Positions 33,465-42,235 of a stretch of 64,000 nucleotides of DNA are shown piece after piece. Under the pieces are notes generated by a model that did not search any database, was not told where the DNA came from, and saw only the letters and a program-made list of their open reading frames with translations. Origin of the DNA: Bordetella petrii. GTDB lineage: Bacteria; Pseudomonadota; Gammaproteobacteria; Burkholderiales; Burkholderiaceae_B. Both the position numbers and the translations under genes were made by a program. The stretch covers positions 5,022,001 through 5,086,000 of the forward strand of contig NC_010170.1 of NCBI RefSeq assembly GCF_000067205.1, read 5' to 3'. Each line of letters starts with the position of its first letter. Positions within the stretch are counted from its first letter, which is position 1.

Positions 33465-35519
33465 TCAGTACGTCACGCGCACGCCCAGCAGCACGCTGCG
33501 GCCAGGCAACGGCGCCACTTTCGAAATGAACGACGCGTGGTTGTAGGCCAGCTTGTCCAGCAAGTTGGTGCCGCGCAAATACACTTCGTAGGCAGCGTCC
33601 GCGCCCAGCCCGCCGCGATAGCTGACCACGGCGTTGACCATGTCGTAGCCCGGGGTGCTGGACTCGTACGAGGCGATGTCGTTCTGGCGAAACACGTGGG
33701 CATACTCGACGCCGCCCGACCATTGGCGCCACTTGGCGTCGGCGCGCACGCCCAGTCGCGCGGCGGGGATGCGCGGCAGGTTGCCACCGCCGCCCGTGAG
33801 CTTGCCACGAACATAGTCGCCGAACACGGCGGCCGAGAACACCTTGGTGAACTGGTGGCGCACTTCGCCTTCAAGCCCGGTGAACTCCGCGTCGCGCTGC
33901 GTGTACTCGATCAGGCGGAAATCCTCGAACTGATCCAGCGTATTGGCATAGATGTAGTTCTTCACCCGGTTGTGGAACGCGCTCAGGCTGAAGGTAGTGT
34001 CGCCCTCGTGCTTGCGCAGCGTCAGGTCGATGTTGCGCGAAGTTTCCTTGCCCAGGTCGGGGTTGCCGATTTCATACGTATTGGTGGCCAGGTGCACGCC
34101 GTCGGCATACAGTTCCTGGGCCGAGGGCAGGCGCTGCGAGCGCGACAACGACAGCGCAACCGAGTACTGGGGCGCGAAGTTCCAGATTGCCGAGGCAGAC
34201 AGCGACGTGCCCGACTGGCTCGAACGCGGGTGGTCGCCCTCGGGTGAGATGCGTTGCCAGTCCTGGCGCGCGCCGACCTCGAAGCGCCAGTCGCCCAGTT
34301 TGTATTCTTCCAGCAAGAAGATGCCGGTGGAACGGGTGTCGCTGCGCGGCAAAAAGGCTTCTTCGCCGTCGGCGCTGAAGTCGCTGTAGGCATTCTGTAT
34401 GCCCACCACGCCACGCCAGCCGTACAGCGGCTTGTGTTCGAGCTCCAGGCGCGCGTCGTAGCCGCGGTTCTTGAACGTGGTGCCCACTTCGCCGCCCTCG
34501 ATTTCCTGGTGCTGATAGTCGGTCAGCCCGCCGCGGAAACGGATTTTCTCGAACCCCGCGAAGGGCTCGGCATATTCCGCGCGCAGGTCGACGCGATTGC
34601 TGCGCAACTTCACGTATGGCGGATCTTCCTCTCCGTGCTCATGATCGTGATCGTGGTCATGGTCGTGATCATGGCCGCCGCAATGCAGGTGCGTGCCGTG
34701 GGGGTGGCACCCTTCGTATTCGTGGTTGTGCCCAGGCAGCCCGTATTTGCTTTCCAGGTAGGTATAGGCCACGCCCACATAGCCGCGCGGCGTGATCCAC
34801 GACAGGCCCACCGTGCCTTGCGACGACCTGCTGTACGAGCCTTCCAGTTCGCCGCCTGGCCAGTCGGGCACGTTGTAGTCGTCCGACCGGCGCTTCAGGC
34901 CCTCGACCCGCACGGCGAATTCGCCCGTGCCCGCCGTAATGCCCACGGCGCCCGCGCGCTCGCCGGTGCCGGTGGCGCCGCGCACCTCGGCTTCGGCTTC
35001 CACGCCCTTTTCCGGCACCGCCGTGGGAATCTTGCGGTCCAGCACATTGACCACGCCGCCAATCGCCCCGCCGCCGTACAGCAGCGTGGCGGGGCCGCGC
35101 AGCACTTCGATGCGGTCCGCCAGCAGCGGCTCGGTGGTGACGGCATGGTCGGGCGAAATATTCGACGCGTCCATAAGCTCCGAGCCATCGGACAACACCT
35201 TCACGCGCGGCGCGGTCTGGCCCCGGATCACCGGCCGGCTGGCGCCGCCGCCAAAGGTGTCCGAATGAATGCCGGGCAGGCCGTCGAGCGTATTGCCCAA
35301 GGTGTCGTGCCGGCGCTCGATCAGCGCGTCGCCGCTCAGCACCAGGGCCGGCAGCGCCATGCTGTCGGGGTCCAGGCCCAAGGGATTGGCCGATACGGTG
35401 ATCGGCGCCAGCGTGGGCGCCTGCTGGGTCTGTTGTGCTTGCTGCGCCTGTTGCGCTTGAGCGGTAGCGGCCAGCCCCAGCGACATTGCCACGGCCAGCG
35501 GTAGCGGTTTGATCTGCAT
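33465..35519 (-). CDS. znuD: TonB-dependent receptor, ZnuD-like zinc receptor
   Basis: A 684-residue outer-membrane receptor. It has a signal peptide (PLAVAMSLGLAATAQA), a short Gln-rich repeat (QAQQAQQAQQTQQ), a plug domain (ALIERRHDTLGNTLDGLPGIHSD; IEVLRGPATLLYGGGAIGGVVN) and a barrel ending in LLGVRVTY. A periplasmic or surface loop contains CHPHGTHLHCGG then a run of His-Asp repeats, as in ZnuD. ATG 35519 has a GGGA site; the in-frame ATG at 35531 does not. Inverted Zur-like sites lie directly upstream, and the znu/zur genes follow, so import of zinc (or heme-zinc) across the outer membrane under Zur control is likely. Confidence 0.9.
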   Translation of the reverse strand: MQIKPLPLAVAMSLGLAATAQAQQAQQAQQTQQAPTLAPITVSANPLGLDPDSMALPALVLSGDALIERRHDTLGNTLDGLPGIHSDTFGGGASRPVIRGQTAPRVKVLSDGSELMDASNISPDHAVTTEPLLADRIEVLRGPATLLYGGGAIGGVVNVLDRKIPTAVPEKGVEAEAEVRGATGTGERAGAVGITAGTGEFAVRVEGLKRRSDDYNVPDWPGGELEGSYSRSSQGTVGLSWITPRGYVGVAYTYLESKYGLPGHNHEYEGCHPHGTHLHCGGHDHDHDHDHDHEHGEEDPPYVKLRSNRVDLRAEYAEPFAGFEKIRFRGGLTDYQHQEIEGGEVGTTFKNRGYDARLELEHKPLYGWRGVVGIQNAYSDFSADGEEAFLPRSDTRSTGIFLLEEYKLGDWRFEVGARQDWQRISPEGDHPRSSQSGTSLSASAIWNFAPQYSVALSLSRSQRLPSAQELYADGVHLATNTYEIGNPDLGKETSRNIDLTLRKHEGDTTFSLSAFHNRVKNYIYANTLDQFEDFRLIEYTQRDAEFTGLEGEVRHQFTKVFSAAVFGDYVRGKLTGGGGNLPRIPAARLGVRADAKWRQWSGGVEYAHVFRQNDIASYESSTPGYDMVNAVVSYRGGLGADAAYEVYLRGTNLLDKLAYNHASFISKVAPLPGRSVLLGVRVTY

Positions 35520-35533
35520 TTCCCGTCCCATGA

Positions 35534-35572
35534 ATGTTATATCATTCCATAACTTTAGAAATGATATAACAT
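35534..35572. promoter_or_regulatory. Pair of Zur-like sites upstream of the znuD-like gene
   Basis: TGTTATATCAT (35535-35545 region) and its exact inverse ATGATATAACA (35561-35571 region) face each other about 15 bases apart. Each is most of the palindrome TGTTATATCATAACA found at the znu operon (40202-40216). Probably two Zur-binding sites or one cooperative site. Confidence 0.7.
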
Positions 35573-35669
35573 ATCAATTCAAGACGCACCTCGATACACC
35601 GAAAACCAGGCGCCTGCCTCCAGGCACGGCCTTTCAGCGCCGCCGCGCCCCACGGCAACGGCATGCGGC

Positions 35670-36692
35670 TCAGGCGGCTGCGGTGGCCGCGGCCAGTCGT
35701 CCGCCCAACAGCACCAGCCCCAGCAGCAGAATGCCCAGCGCCCCGGCGGCTTCCAGCAGGGTGCGCAGGCGCCCTGCCCACTGGGCCGACAGCCCGGCGC
35801 CGAAGCGCGTGGCGGCACTGCCGGCCAGCACCGCCACGACGGCAAGCGCGGCCACGGTCAGGCCAGTGCCCAGCCCCATCGCCAAGGCTGCGGCGATGCC
35901 TGCCGCGAAAACCCCCTGCGACAGCGCGAACACCAGCACGACCAGCGCGCCGCTGCACGGACGCAGGCCCATGGCCAGAATGGCCGAAAGCGCCTTGCGC
36001 CATTCCAGCGGGCCGGCAACTTGTTCGGCGGCCGGGGCATGCGCATGGCCGCAACCGCAGCCGGCATCATGGTGTGCATGGGCGTGACTGTGCCTGTGTA
36101 TCTGCACCTGGACCTCGGCCTGGACCTGCTCATGCTCATGCGCCGGGCCGGCGCGATGCAGCCAGGTCCGCACGGCCTTCTGCCACACCAGCCATGCCCC
36201 CAGCGCCACTATCAACGCATACGAGGCCGTTTCCAGCCAGCGGGTGGCTTGGTTCATGGCCGAAGCGGTGGCGTTGAGCAGCCAGGCCAGCACCGTCACC
36301 AGCGCAATCGCCACCAGCGCCTGCAGCAGCGCCGACAACAGGGCAAGCAGCGCGCCATTGCGCGCCGTCTGGCGGTTGGCCAGTACATACGAGGCAATGA
36401 CCGCCTTGCCGTGGCCCGGGCCCAGCGCATGAAACACGCCATACGCGAACGACAAGCCCAGCAACCCCCAGACCGCCGCGCCGCCTGCCTGCCAGGCGCG
36501 CACGGCGCCGGTCAACTGGCGGTAGAAATGCGTCTGCCAGGCCGACACCTGGCCGAACAACGCTGCCAGCCAGTCCGGGCCAGCCATGCCGCCGCCGCTT
36601 TCGGGCACGCCGAACGGATGCGCGCCCTGCGCCCCGGCCGCTAGGGGCAGCAACAACAACAGCAACGGCAGCGAGCGGCGCGGGAACGTCAT
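35670..36692 (-). CDS. NicO/RcnA-like metal permease
   Basis: A 340-residue membrane protein of the nickel/cobalt transporter (NicO) family. Signal-like N-terminus, then membrane helices; the metal motif is HALGPGHGK (His88, His94). A cytoplasmic His-rich loop lies near 195-220 (HRHSHAHAHH, then GCGCGHAHAP), and the second half has AMGLRPCSGALVVLVFAL and GLTVAALAVVAVLAG. The start overlaps the DUF1007 stop (ATGA). With znuABC it is in one zinc-regulated operon, so zinc or a mixed metal substrate is more likely than nickel; export or import direction is not known. Confidence 0.85.
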   Translation of the reverse strand: MTFPRRSLPLLLLLLPLAAGAQGAHPFGVPESGGGMAGPDWLAALFGQVSAWQTHFYRQLTGAVRAWQAGGAAVWGLLGLSFAYGVFHALGPGHGKAVIASYVLANRQTARNGALLALLSALLQALVAIALVTVLAWLLNATASAMNQATRWLETASYALIVALGAWLVWQKAVRTWLHRAGPAHEHEQVQAEVQVQIHRHSHAHAHHDAGCGCGHAHAPAAEQVAGPLEWRKALSAILAMGLRPCSGALVVLVFALSQGVFAAGIAAALAMGLGTGLTVAALAVVAVLAGSAATRFGAGLSAQWAGRLRTLLEAAGALGILLLGLVLLGGRLAAATAAA

Positions 36693-37363
36693 GGGCACGC
36701 CACCTCGATGCGGTGGGTCAGCCCTTTGGTAATGGCGAACAACTCTTCGGGCAAGGCATCGGGATCGGCGGGGATGGCAGCCAGTTGCTGCATGGTCTGC
36801 CAGTCCAGCGCGCGCGGCGGCTGGTACGCCCAGGCGCACCCCGCGGGTGCGCCAGCCAGCGCTACGGCGCCCGGCGCATCGAAGGCATAGGCCACGAAAT
36901 AAGTGGGATCGTAGATATCGACCCGCAGCCCCTGCTTGCCCGGCGCCACCGGCTGTGCGAGCGGCAGCGTGAACGACAGGCTCAGGCGCTGGTCTTGCGG
37001 ACTCCAGCGCACGGCGGCATCGCGCGGCGCGGCGAAGGCCAGAGCCTGGCCGTCTATGGTCAGGCGCGTGAAATAGTGCGACACCGGCTCCCCCAGCGCG
37101 CGCATCCAGTCGCGCGCCATGCCCTGCAGGGTTGCGGCCGGCAAGCCGCCGTCAGGGCCTTTTTCCAGGCCCTGGGTGGTGTAGGCGCCAAACATCTCGT
37201 CGAACTGCCAGTCTTGCTCGATGGCAGCCACGCGGCCCTGTCCGTCGAACGCAATGCGCACGCGGGCGTCGATCCACATGTGCGGATGCGCCCGCGCCGC
37301 CGGCGCGGCGCAGGCCATGATTATTGCGGCAGCAAGGCAGCAGAGAGCTGGCGCGCGTTCCAT
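36689..37363 (-). CDS. DUF1007 family periplasmic protein
   Basis: A 224-residue exported protein with a signal peptide (LCCLAAAIIMACAAPAARA) and the family start HPHMWIDARVRIAFDGQGRV, then QDWQFDEMFGAY. DUF1007 proteins usually travel with NicO permeases and are thought to assist metal transport; the HPHMW motif could bind metal. The chosen ATG overlaps the znuA stop by 43 bases, but a later start would destroy the signal peptide. Confidence 0.85.
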   Translation of the reverse strand: MERAPALCCLAAAIIMACAAPAARAHPHMWIDARVRIAFDGQGRVAAIEQDWQFDEMFGAYTTQGLEKGPDGGLPAATLQGMARDWMRALGEPVSHYFTRLTIDGQALAFAAPRDAAVRWSPQDQRLSLSFTLPLAQPVAPGKQGLRVDIYDPTYFVAYAFDAPGAVALAGAPAGCAWAYQPPRALDWQTMQQLAAIPADPDALPEELFAITKGLTHRIEVACP

Positions 37364-38349
37364 TCGAACATTCCCAGATAGGTGGCGGCCGGCTTTCCGG
37401 AAGGCGCCAGTGCATCGGAATAAAGCGTACCGCCCACCCTGGCGCCGGTTTCGCGCGCGATCTGCCGCACCAGCGCCGGACTGGTGATGTTCTCGACGAA
37501 CACCGCCGGCACCCGCTCGCGCTTGACCTGCTCGACAATGCGCGCCATGTCGGCGGCCGATGGTTCGGCATCGGTCGAGAACCCGGCCACGGCAATGAAG
37601 CGCACGCCATAGGCGTCGCCGAAATAGCCGAACGCGTCGTGCGAGGTCACCACCTGCCGGCGCGCCGCGGGAATCGCTGCAAAGGTTGCACGGATCCGGG
37701 CGTCCAGGGCCTCGATGCGGGCAATATAGGCCTGGGCCCGCTCACGATAGGCCTCAGCGTGCTCCGGATCAGCGGCGGCCAGGCCCGCGCCGATATTGCG
37801 GGCGTACACCGCGCCATTGGTCAGGCTTTGCCAGGCATGCGGGTCCAGGTCGCCGTGATGGTGGCGATGCCCGGTTCCGTGGCCGTGCGCATGCCCGTCG
37901 GCGTCGCCGTGGCCATGCTCATGGCCGGCATCGTGGTCATGGTCGTCGCCGTGATCGTGTTCGTGTTCCGCGTCGGCCAGCTTACGCGGCGCGATGCCCT
38001 GCGAGGCCACCACGGCACGCCCGGCGAAGCCTGACGCCTTCACCAGCCGCGGCAGCCAGGTCTCGAAGCTCAGGCCGTTCTCGATCAGCACAGCTGCGCC
38101 GGCCAGTTGCCGCGCGGCCTGTGGCGTGGGCTCGTATTCGTGCGCATCGCCGTCAGGCCCCACCAGCGTAGTCACAGCGACGTCGGGTCCGCCGATCTCG
38201 CGCACCATATCGCCCAGCACCGAGAACGTGGCCACCACGCGCAGGGGTTCGGCGGCGCGCGCCATCGCTGGCGCGGACGCGCAAGCGGTACCCAGGGCCA
38301 GCATCATCAGTATGCGACGCCGCGATTGCGCGGCGAAAAATCCATGCAT
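37321..38349 (-). CDS. znuA: Zinc ABC transporter binding protein ZnuA
   Basis: A 342-residue cluster A-I metal-binding protein. After a signal peptide (ILMMLALGTACASAPAMARA) comes LRVVATFSVLGDMVREIGG. Metal ligands are expected at His in GDAHEYEPTP, His in DLDPHAW and His in VTSHDAFGYF, with an Asp near the C-terminus. The characteristic His/Asp-rich loop (EHEHDHGDDHDHD to HRHHHGD) lies near residues 125-165. It delivers zinc to ZnuBC. Confidence 0.95.
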   Translation of the reverse strand: MHGFFAAQSRRRILMMLALGTACASAPAMARAAEPLRVVATFSVLGDMVREIGGPDVAVTTLVGPDGDAHEYEPTPQAARQLAGAAVLIENGLSFETWLPRLVKASGFAGRAVVASQGIAPRKLADAEHEHDHGDDHDHDAGHEHGHGDADGHAHGHGTGHRHHHGDLDPHAWQSLTNGAVYARNIGAGLAAADPEHAEAYRERAQAYIARIEALDARIRATFAAIPAARRQVVTSHDAFGYFGDAYGVRFIAVAGFSTDAEPSAADMARIVEQVKRERVPAVFVENITSPALVRQIARETGARVGGTLYSDALAPSGKPAATYLGMFEWNARQLSAALLPQ

Positions 38350-38401
38350 GGTCGTTCTCCTTATTGCCTTGCTGACACCCACCTGCACGTTCCCCCGGCT
38401 T

Positions 38402-39274
38402 TCACGGCGCGCCCCGGCCATGCCTGGCCAGGCTATGCCACAGCCCGCCCTGCGGGCCACACACGACAGAGGCCAGGTACACCGCGCCGGCCGCTAGGAT
38501 GATGGCGGGCGAAGCCGGCAGGTTGTAGTGATACGACACCAACAGGCCGCCCACGCCGGCAGCCACGCCCAGTGCCGCCGCCAGCGCGATCTGGGCCGCC
38601 ACCGACACCGCCCAGAAGCGCGCCGCCGCGGCCGGCAGCATCATCATGCCCACCACCATCAGGGTGCCCAGCACCTGGAAGCCCGCCACCAGGTTCACCA
38701 CCACCAGCACCAGGAAGGCCATGTGCGCCAGCGAGCCGCCCCCGCCGCTGGCGCGCAGAAAGCCCGGGTCCAGGCATTCCATGGCCAGCAGCCGGTACAG
38801 CGCGGCCATTGCCAGCAGCGTGACACTGGCCGCGCCGGTAACCAGCAGCAGGGCCGCGTCGTCCAGGCCCAGCACCGTGCCGAACAGCACGTGCAGCAAA
38901 TCCATGTTCGAGCCGCGCACCGACACCATCAACACGCCCAGGCCCAGCGATATCAGGTAGAACGCCGCAAAACTGGCGTCTTCGCGCAGCGGCGTCAGGC
39001 GCGCCACCAGGCCGGACAGCAGCGCCACCGCCAGTCCGGTAGCCAGGCCGCCCAGCAGCATGGCGCCCAGCGACAGGCCGGACAGCAGGAACCCCGCCGC
39101 CACGCCCGGCAGAATCGCGTGTGACATGGCATCGCCCATGAGGCTCATGCGCCGCAATACCAGGAAGACACCCAGAGGGGCCGCCCCCAGCGCGGCAGCC
39201 GACGTGCCCGCCAACGCGCGGCGCATGAAACCGTAGTCGCCGAACGGTGCGACCGCCCAATCCAGCGGACTCAT
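38402..39274 (-). CDS. znuB: Zinc ABC transporter permease ZnuB
   Basis: A 290-residue integral membrane protein of the ABC-3 family with about eight helices (SLGLGVLMVSVRG; VLVVVNLVAGFQVLGTLMVVGMMMLPAAAARFW; IILAAGAVYLASVV). The motif LGVFLVLRRMSLMGDAMSHAILPGVA is the family coupling region. ATG 39274 overlaps the znuC stop, so it is coupled to the ATPase gene. Confidence 0.95.
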   Translation of the reverse strand: MSPLDWAVAPFGDYGFMRRALAGTSAAALGAAPLGVFLVLRRMSLMGDAMSHAILPGVAAGFLLSGLSLGAMLLGGLATGLAVALLSGLVARLTPLREDASFAAFYLISLGLGVLMVSVRGSNMDLLHVLFGTVLGLDDAALLLVTGAASVTLLAMAALYRLLAMECLDPGFLRASGGGGSLAHMAFLVLVVVNLVAGFQVLGTLMVVGMMMLPAAAARFWAVSVAAQIALAAALGVAAGVGGLLVSYHYNLPASPAIILAAGAVYLASVVCGPQGGLWHSLARHGRGAP

Positions 39275-39999
39275 ATCCGCTCCTGCTGCGCGCCGCGCGC
39301 GGCGGCCAGGTTGGCCGGCGTCAGCACTTCGGCCGTCGGACCCCAGGCCACCTGGCGGCCGGCCAGCAACAGGGTCTGACCGAAGTGTCGGCGCACCAGC
39401 GCCAGGTCGTGCAGAACGGCGATCACCGTGCGCCCCTCCCGGTGCCAGCCGCACAACAGCTCCATCAGGATATTGGCGGTGTGGCTGTCCACGGCCGTCA
39501 ACGGCTCGTCCAGCAGCAGCACCGGCGCGTCCTGCAGCAGCAGGCGGGCAAACAGCGCGCGCTGCATCTGCCCACCCGACAGCGCGCCGACCAGCCGGCC
39601 CGCCTCATCCGCCAGTCCGACCGCTTCGAGCGCCTGCCAGGCGCGGGCGGTTTCGGCGGCGCCGAAGCGCCGCCACGGCCCCACCCGGCGCCATGCGCCC
39701 ATGGCCACCATGTCCAGCACCGTGATGGGAAACGCGCGGTCCACTTCGGCCGCCTGCGGCAGCCAGGCCAGCCGGCTGCGCCCGGCGCCGGCAATGCGCA
39801 CGCTGCCGGACAGGGGCCGCAGCAGCCCCATGAGCCCCTTGATCAGCGTCGACTTGCCCGCTCCATTCGGCCCGGCCACCGCCGTCATCGAGCCGCGCGC
39901 GAAACTGCCCGACACGCCGTGCACCGCCACGCGGCCGCGCCAGCCAAAGGCCACGCCGCGCAAGTCAATCGCGGGAGCGGCGCCCTGCAGGCTGTTCAT
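39271..39999 (-). CDS. znuC: Zinc ABC transporter ATPase ZnuC
   Basis: A 242-residue ABC ATPase. Walker A GPNGAGKST (43-51), signature LSGGQ (141-145), Walker B LLLDEP (162-167) and switch His in AVLHD. ATG 39999 is chosen because it begins the ABC domain and overlaps the stop of the upstream small ORF by ATGA. Confidence 0.95.
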   Translation of the reverse strand: MNSLQGAAPAIDLRGVAFGWRGRVAVHGVSGSFARGSMTAVAGPNGAGKSTLIKGLMGLLRPLSGSVRIAGAGRSRLAWLPQAAEVDRAFPITVLDMVAMGAWRRVGPWRRFGAAETARAWQALEAVGLADEAGRLVGALSGGQMQRALFARLLLQDAPVLLLDEPLTAVDSHTANILMELLCGWHREGRTVIAVLHDLALVRRHFGQTLLLAGRQVAWGPTAEVLTPANLAAARGAQQERI

Positions 40000-40172
40000 G
40001 CCGGCGTCCACCAGTCCAGCGCCCAGCCGGTCAGGACCCACAGGGCCAGCGCGGCCAGCAGGGCAATGCCCAGCCGCGCCCCGGCCGAGGCGCGCAAGGC
40101 TGAACGCCCGGGCCGGGCAATCATCGCCGAAACAATATGAGACATGCGGGTAGAACCAAGAGGGTGCGCCAT
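39996..40172 (-). CDS. Small membrane protein at the head of the znu operon
   Basis: A 58-residue ORF (start MAHPLGSTR at 40172; MSHIVSAM at 40145 is an alternative giving 49 residues). The N-terminal half is basic (RPGRSALRASAGARLG) and the C-terminal half is one hydrophobic helix (IALLAALALWVLTGWALDWW) ending TPA. The stop overlaps the znuC start (ATGA). It lies directly downstream of the Zur site. I do not recognise its family. Translational coupling and a clear membrane helix argue that it is real; it could be an accessory subunit or a leader that couples translation of znuC. Confidence 0.55.
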   Translation of the reverse strand: MAHPLGSTRMSHIVSAMIARPGRSALRASAGARLGIALLAALALWVLTGWALDWWTPA

Positions 40173-40201
40173 CCGCAACAGACGGCGTTTCAAGATAGAT
40201 A

Positions 40202-40216
40202 TGTTATATCATAACA
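40202..40216. promoter_or_regulatory. Zur box between zur and the znu operon
   Basis: TGTTATATCATAACA is a 15-bp palindrome with a 3-nt centre, close to the Zur consensus. It lies about 30 bases before the small ORF that begins the znu operon and 85 bases before zur, so it can control both. Confidence 0.85.
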
Positions 40217-40300
40217 AATACTGCCTGGCGCCGCCTCGCCCCGCCGGCCGCGTTTTCTGATACCTTCGCGGAATCGCCCTCGCCGGCCGTCCAGATCCCG

Positions 40301-40804
40301 ATGTCCACTTCGCCCCGCTCATCCCGCCCCGATCCCGTGGGCGACCAGCTCACTATCGCCGAATCGCTGTGTGCGCAGCGCGGTCGCCGGCTGACGCCCA
40401 TCCGCCGCAAGGTGCTGGAACTGCTGTTGCGGCACGGACGCAGCCTGAAAGCCTACGAATTGCTCGACGCCATGCGCGCCGAGCACCCGGGCGCGGCGCC
40501 GCCCACGGTGTACCGCGCGCTCGATTTCCTGATGGACGAAGGCCTGATCCACCGGCTGGACGCGGTCAATGCCTGGACCGCCTGCCACGACGCGGCCGGC
40601 GCCCCCCACGACCTGCTGGTCGTATGCACCGGCTGCGGCGCCGTTGCCGAAGTCAGCGATCCGGCCATGAGCCGCCAACTGGCCGAGCGGGTAGCCCGCA
40701 CCGGCTTCGCGCTGGCCACCCACGAAACCGAAATCCGCGCGCTGTGCCCGCAGTGCCAGCAGAAGTACCCCGCCGCAGACCCACACCACGGCCATTCCCA
40801 CTAA
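40301..40804 (+). CDS. zur: Fur-family zinc regulator Zur
   Basis: A 167-residue Fur-family repressor. Winged-helix domain with RRLTPIRRKVLELLLRHGRSLKAYELLDAM and PPTVYRALDFLMDEGLIHRLD; structural zinc site Cys109/Cys112 and Cys149/Cys152 (CTGC and CPQC). The C-terminus is His-rich (DPHHGHSH). Position divergent from znu and beside zinc genes supports Zur rather than Fur. It represses its targets when zinc is bound. Confidence 0.93.
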   Translation: MSTSPRSSRPDPVGDQLTIAESLCAQRGRRLTPIRRKVLELLLRHGRSLKAYELLDAMRAEHPGAAPPTVYRALDFLMDEGLIHRLDAVNAWTACHDAAGAPHDLLVVCTGCGAVAEVSDPAMSRQLAERVARTGFALATHETEIRALCPQCQQKYPAADPHHGHSH

Positions 40805-40828
40805 AAAAGGGCCCCCGGCCCCCCCGGG

Positions 40829-40851
40829 GCCGCGGCGTTGGTCGCCGCGGC
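40829..40851. terminator. Hairpin after zur
   Basis: GCCGCGGCG (40829-40837) pairs perfectly with CGCCGCGGC (40843-40851). No T-run follows. A plausible 3' structure for zur. From 40852 to 41072 I see no further element beyond a possible half Zur site (ATATAAC at about 40881). Confidence 0.45.
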
Positions 40852-41072
40852 GTATCTTGATATGCCGCAATCCATCCCCATATAACTGTATCTATCGGAT
40901 TACAGCGGCGTTTTTCCAGCTTCTTCGGAAAACCCTGCTGGGGTAGGTCCGGGGTTTGCCCCCCCGCCCCGACTGTGCTGTAATCCTGCGTCCGGCCGCG
41001 ACAGTGGCCGCCTGTAGTCCACGCCCGAGCGGCGCCCCGTGCGCCCCCCGGCATTCAGCTTGCCGCCTTGCC

Positions 41073-42179
41073 ATGAATACCCAGCGCAGTTTGGACAAAA
41101 TGGTTCCCGTCACCATCCTCACCGGCTTTCTCGGTGCGGGCAAGACCACCCTGCTCAAGCGCATCCTCACCGAGTTCCACGGTCGCCGCGTCGCGGTCAT
41201 CGAAAACGAATTCGGGCCGGAAAGCATCGACAACGATCTGCTGGTGCAAGACAGCCAGGAAGAAATCATCGAGCTCAGCAACGGCTGCGTCTGCTGCACA
41301 GTGCGCGGCGACCTGATGCGCACCCTGTCCGACCTGCGCGCCAAGCGCGAGGCCGGCCAGCTGAACTTCGAACGCGTCATCCTCGAAACCACCGGCATGG
41401 CCAATCCTGGTCCGGTGTGCCAGACCTTCTTCATGGACGACGAGATCGCCGAATACTACCGCCTGGACGCGGTCGTCACGGTGGTCGACGCCAAGCACGG
41501 CATGGCCACGCTCGACGCCCAGGAAGAAGCCCAGAAACAGGTCGGCTTCGCCGACCGCATCCTGGTCTCGAAAAAAGACCTGGTCAACGAAGCCGACTAC
41601 GAAGCGCTGCGCGCCCGCCTGGTGCGCATCAACCCGCGCGCGCCCATTTCGCCGGTGAACTTCGGTGACGCCGACCTGAAGTCCATCATCGACATCAGCG
41701 GCTTCAACCTGAATTCCATCCTCGACATCGACCCGGACTTCCTGGCCGACGAGCACCCCGACGCGGCGCACAGCCACGCCCACGGTCACGATCACGATCA
41801 CGACCATGATCACGACCACGAAGGCGAATGCGGGGATCACTGCCATCACGAACATCACCATCATCATCACCACCACGACGACGAAATCGGCGCGTTCGTC
41901 TTCCGCTCCAACAAGCCGTTCGATCCCGCGCGGCTGGAAGAATTCCTGGGCGGCGTGGTGCAGGTTTATGGTCCCGACCTGATGCGCTACAAAGGCATCC
42001 TGTACATGAAAGGCATCAATCGCCGCATGCTGTTCCAGGGCGTGCACATGATGATGGGTGCCGAACCCGGCAAGCCGTGGACCGCGGCCGAGAAACCGTC
42101 CACCAAAATGGTGTTCATCGGACGCAAGCTGCCCCAGGAAATTTTCACCCGGGGCTTGGAGCAGTGCCTGGCGGGCTGA
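41073..42179 (+). CDS. CobW/G3E-family GTPase, probable zinc chaperone
   Basis: A 368-residue G3E GTPase. Walker A GFLGAGKT (18-25), ENEFG (44-48), the metal motif CxCC (Cys72, Cys74, Cys75 in NGCVCC), SKKDLV for guanine recognition and a long His/Asp-rich loop near residues 232-270 (HSHAHGHDHDH to HHHHHHHH). The C-terminal CobW domain (RYKGILYMKGINRRMLFQGVHMMMG) is intact. These proteins insert zinc into client proteins. Located between zur and dksA. Related family members serve cobalamin or nitrile hydratase metallation, but the zinc setting favours a zinc role. Confidence 0.92.
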   Translation: MNTQRSLDKMVPVTILTGFLGAGKTTLLKRILTEFHGRRVAVIENEFGPESIDNDLLVQDSQEEIIELSNGCVCCTVRGDLMRTLSDLRAKREAGQLNFERVILETTGMANPGPVCQTFFMDDEIAEYYRLDAVVTVVDAKHGMATLDAQEEAQKQVGFADRILVSKKDLVNEADYEALRARLVRINPRAPISPVNFGDADLKSIIDISGFNLNSILDIDPDFLADEHPDAAHSHAHGHDHDHDHDHDHEGECGDHCHHEHHHHHHHHDDEIGAFVFRSNKPFDPARLEEFLGGVVQVYGPDLMRYKGILYMKGINRRMLFQGVHMMMGAEPGKPWTAAEKPSTKMVFIGRKLPQEIFTRGLEQCLAG

Positions 42180-42235
42180 CGCCGCAATCCAGACGCGCAC
42201 GTCGCGCCAGGATCGATTCATAGTGGAGTGTTTTC

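Noticed and set aside
36689..37363. Shorter DUF1007 start at an internal Met to avoid the 43-base overlap with znuA
   Set aside because: It would remove most of the signal peptide, so the overlapping start is kept.
40803..40828. Rho-independent terminator for zur
   Set aside because: The A-run precedes the GC-rich hairpin on the plus strand, which would suit only a minus-strand transcript, and no gene is known to read that way here.
40870..40895. Zur box upstream of the CobW GTPase gene
   Set aside because: Only a half site (ATATAAC) is visible without the matching inverse half, so it is not listed as a feature.
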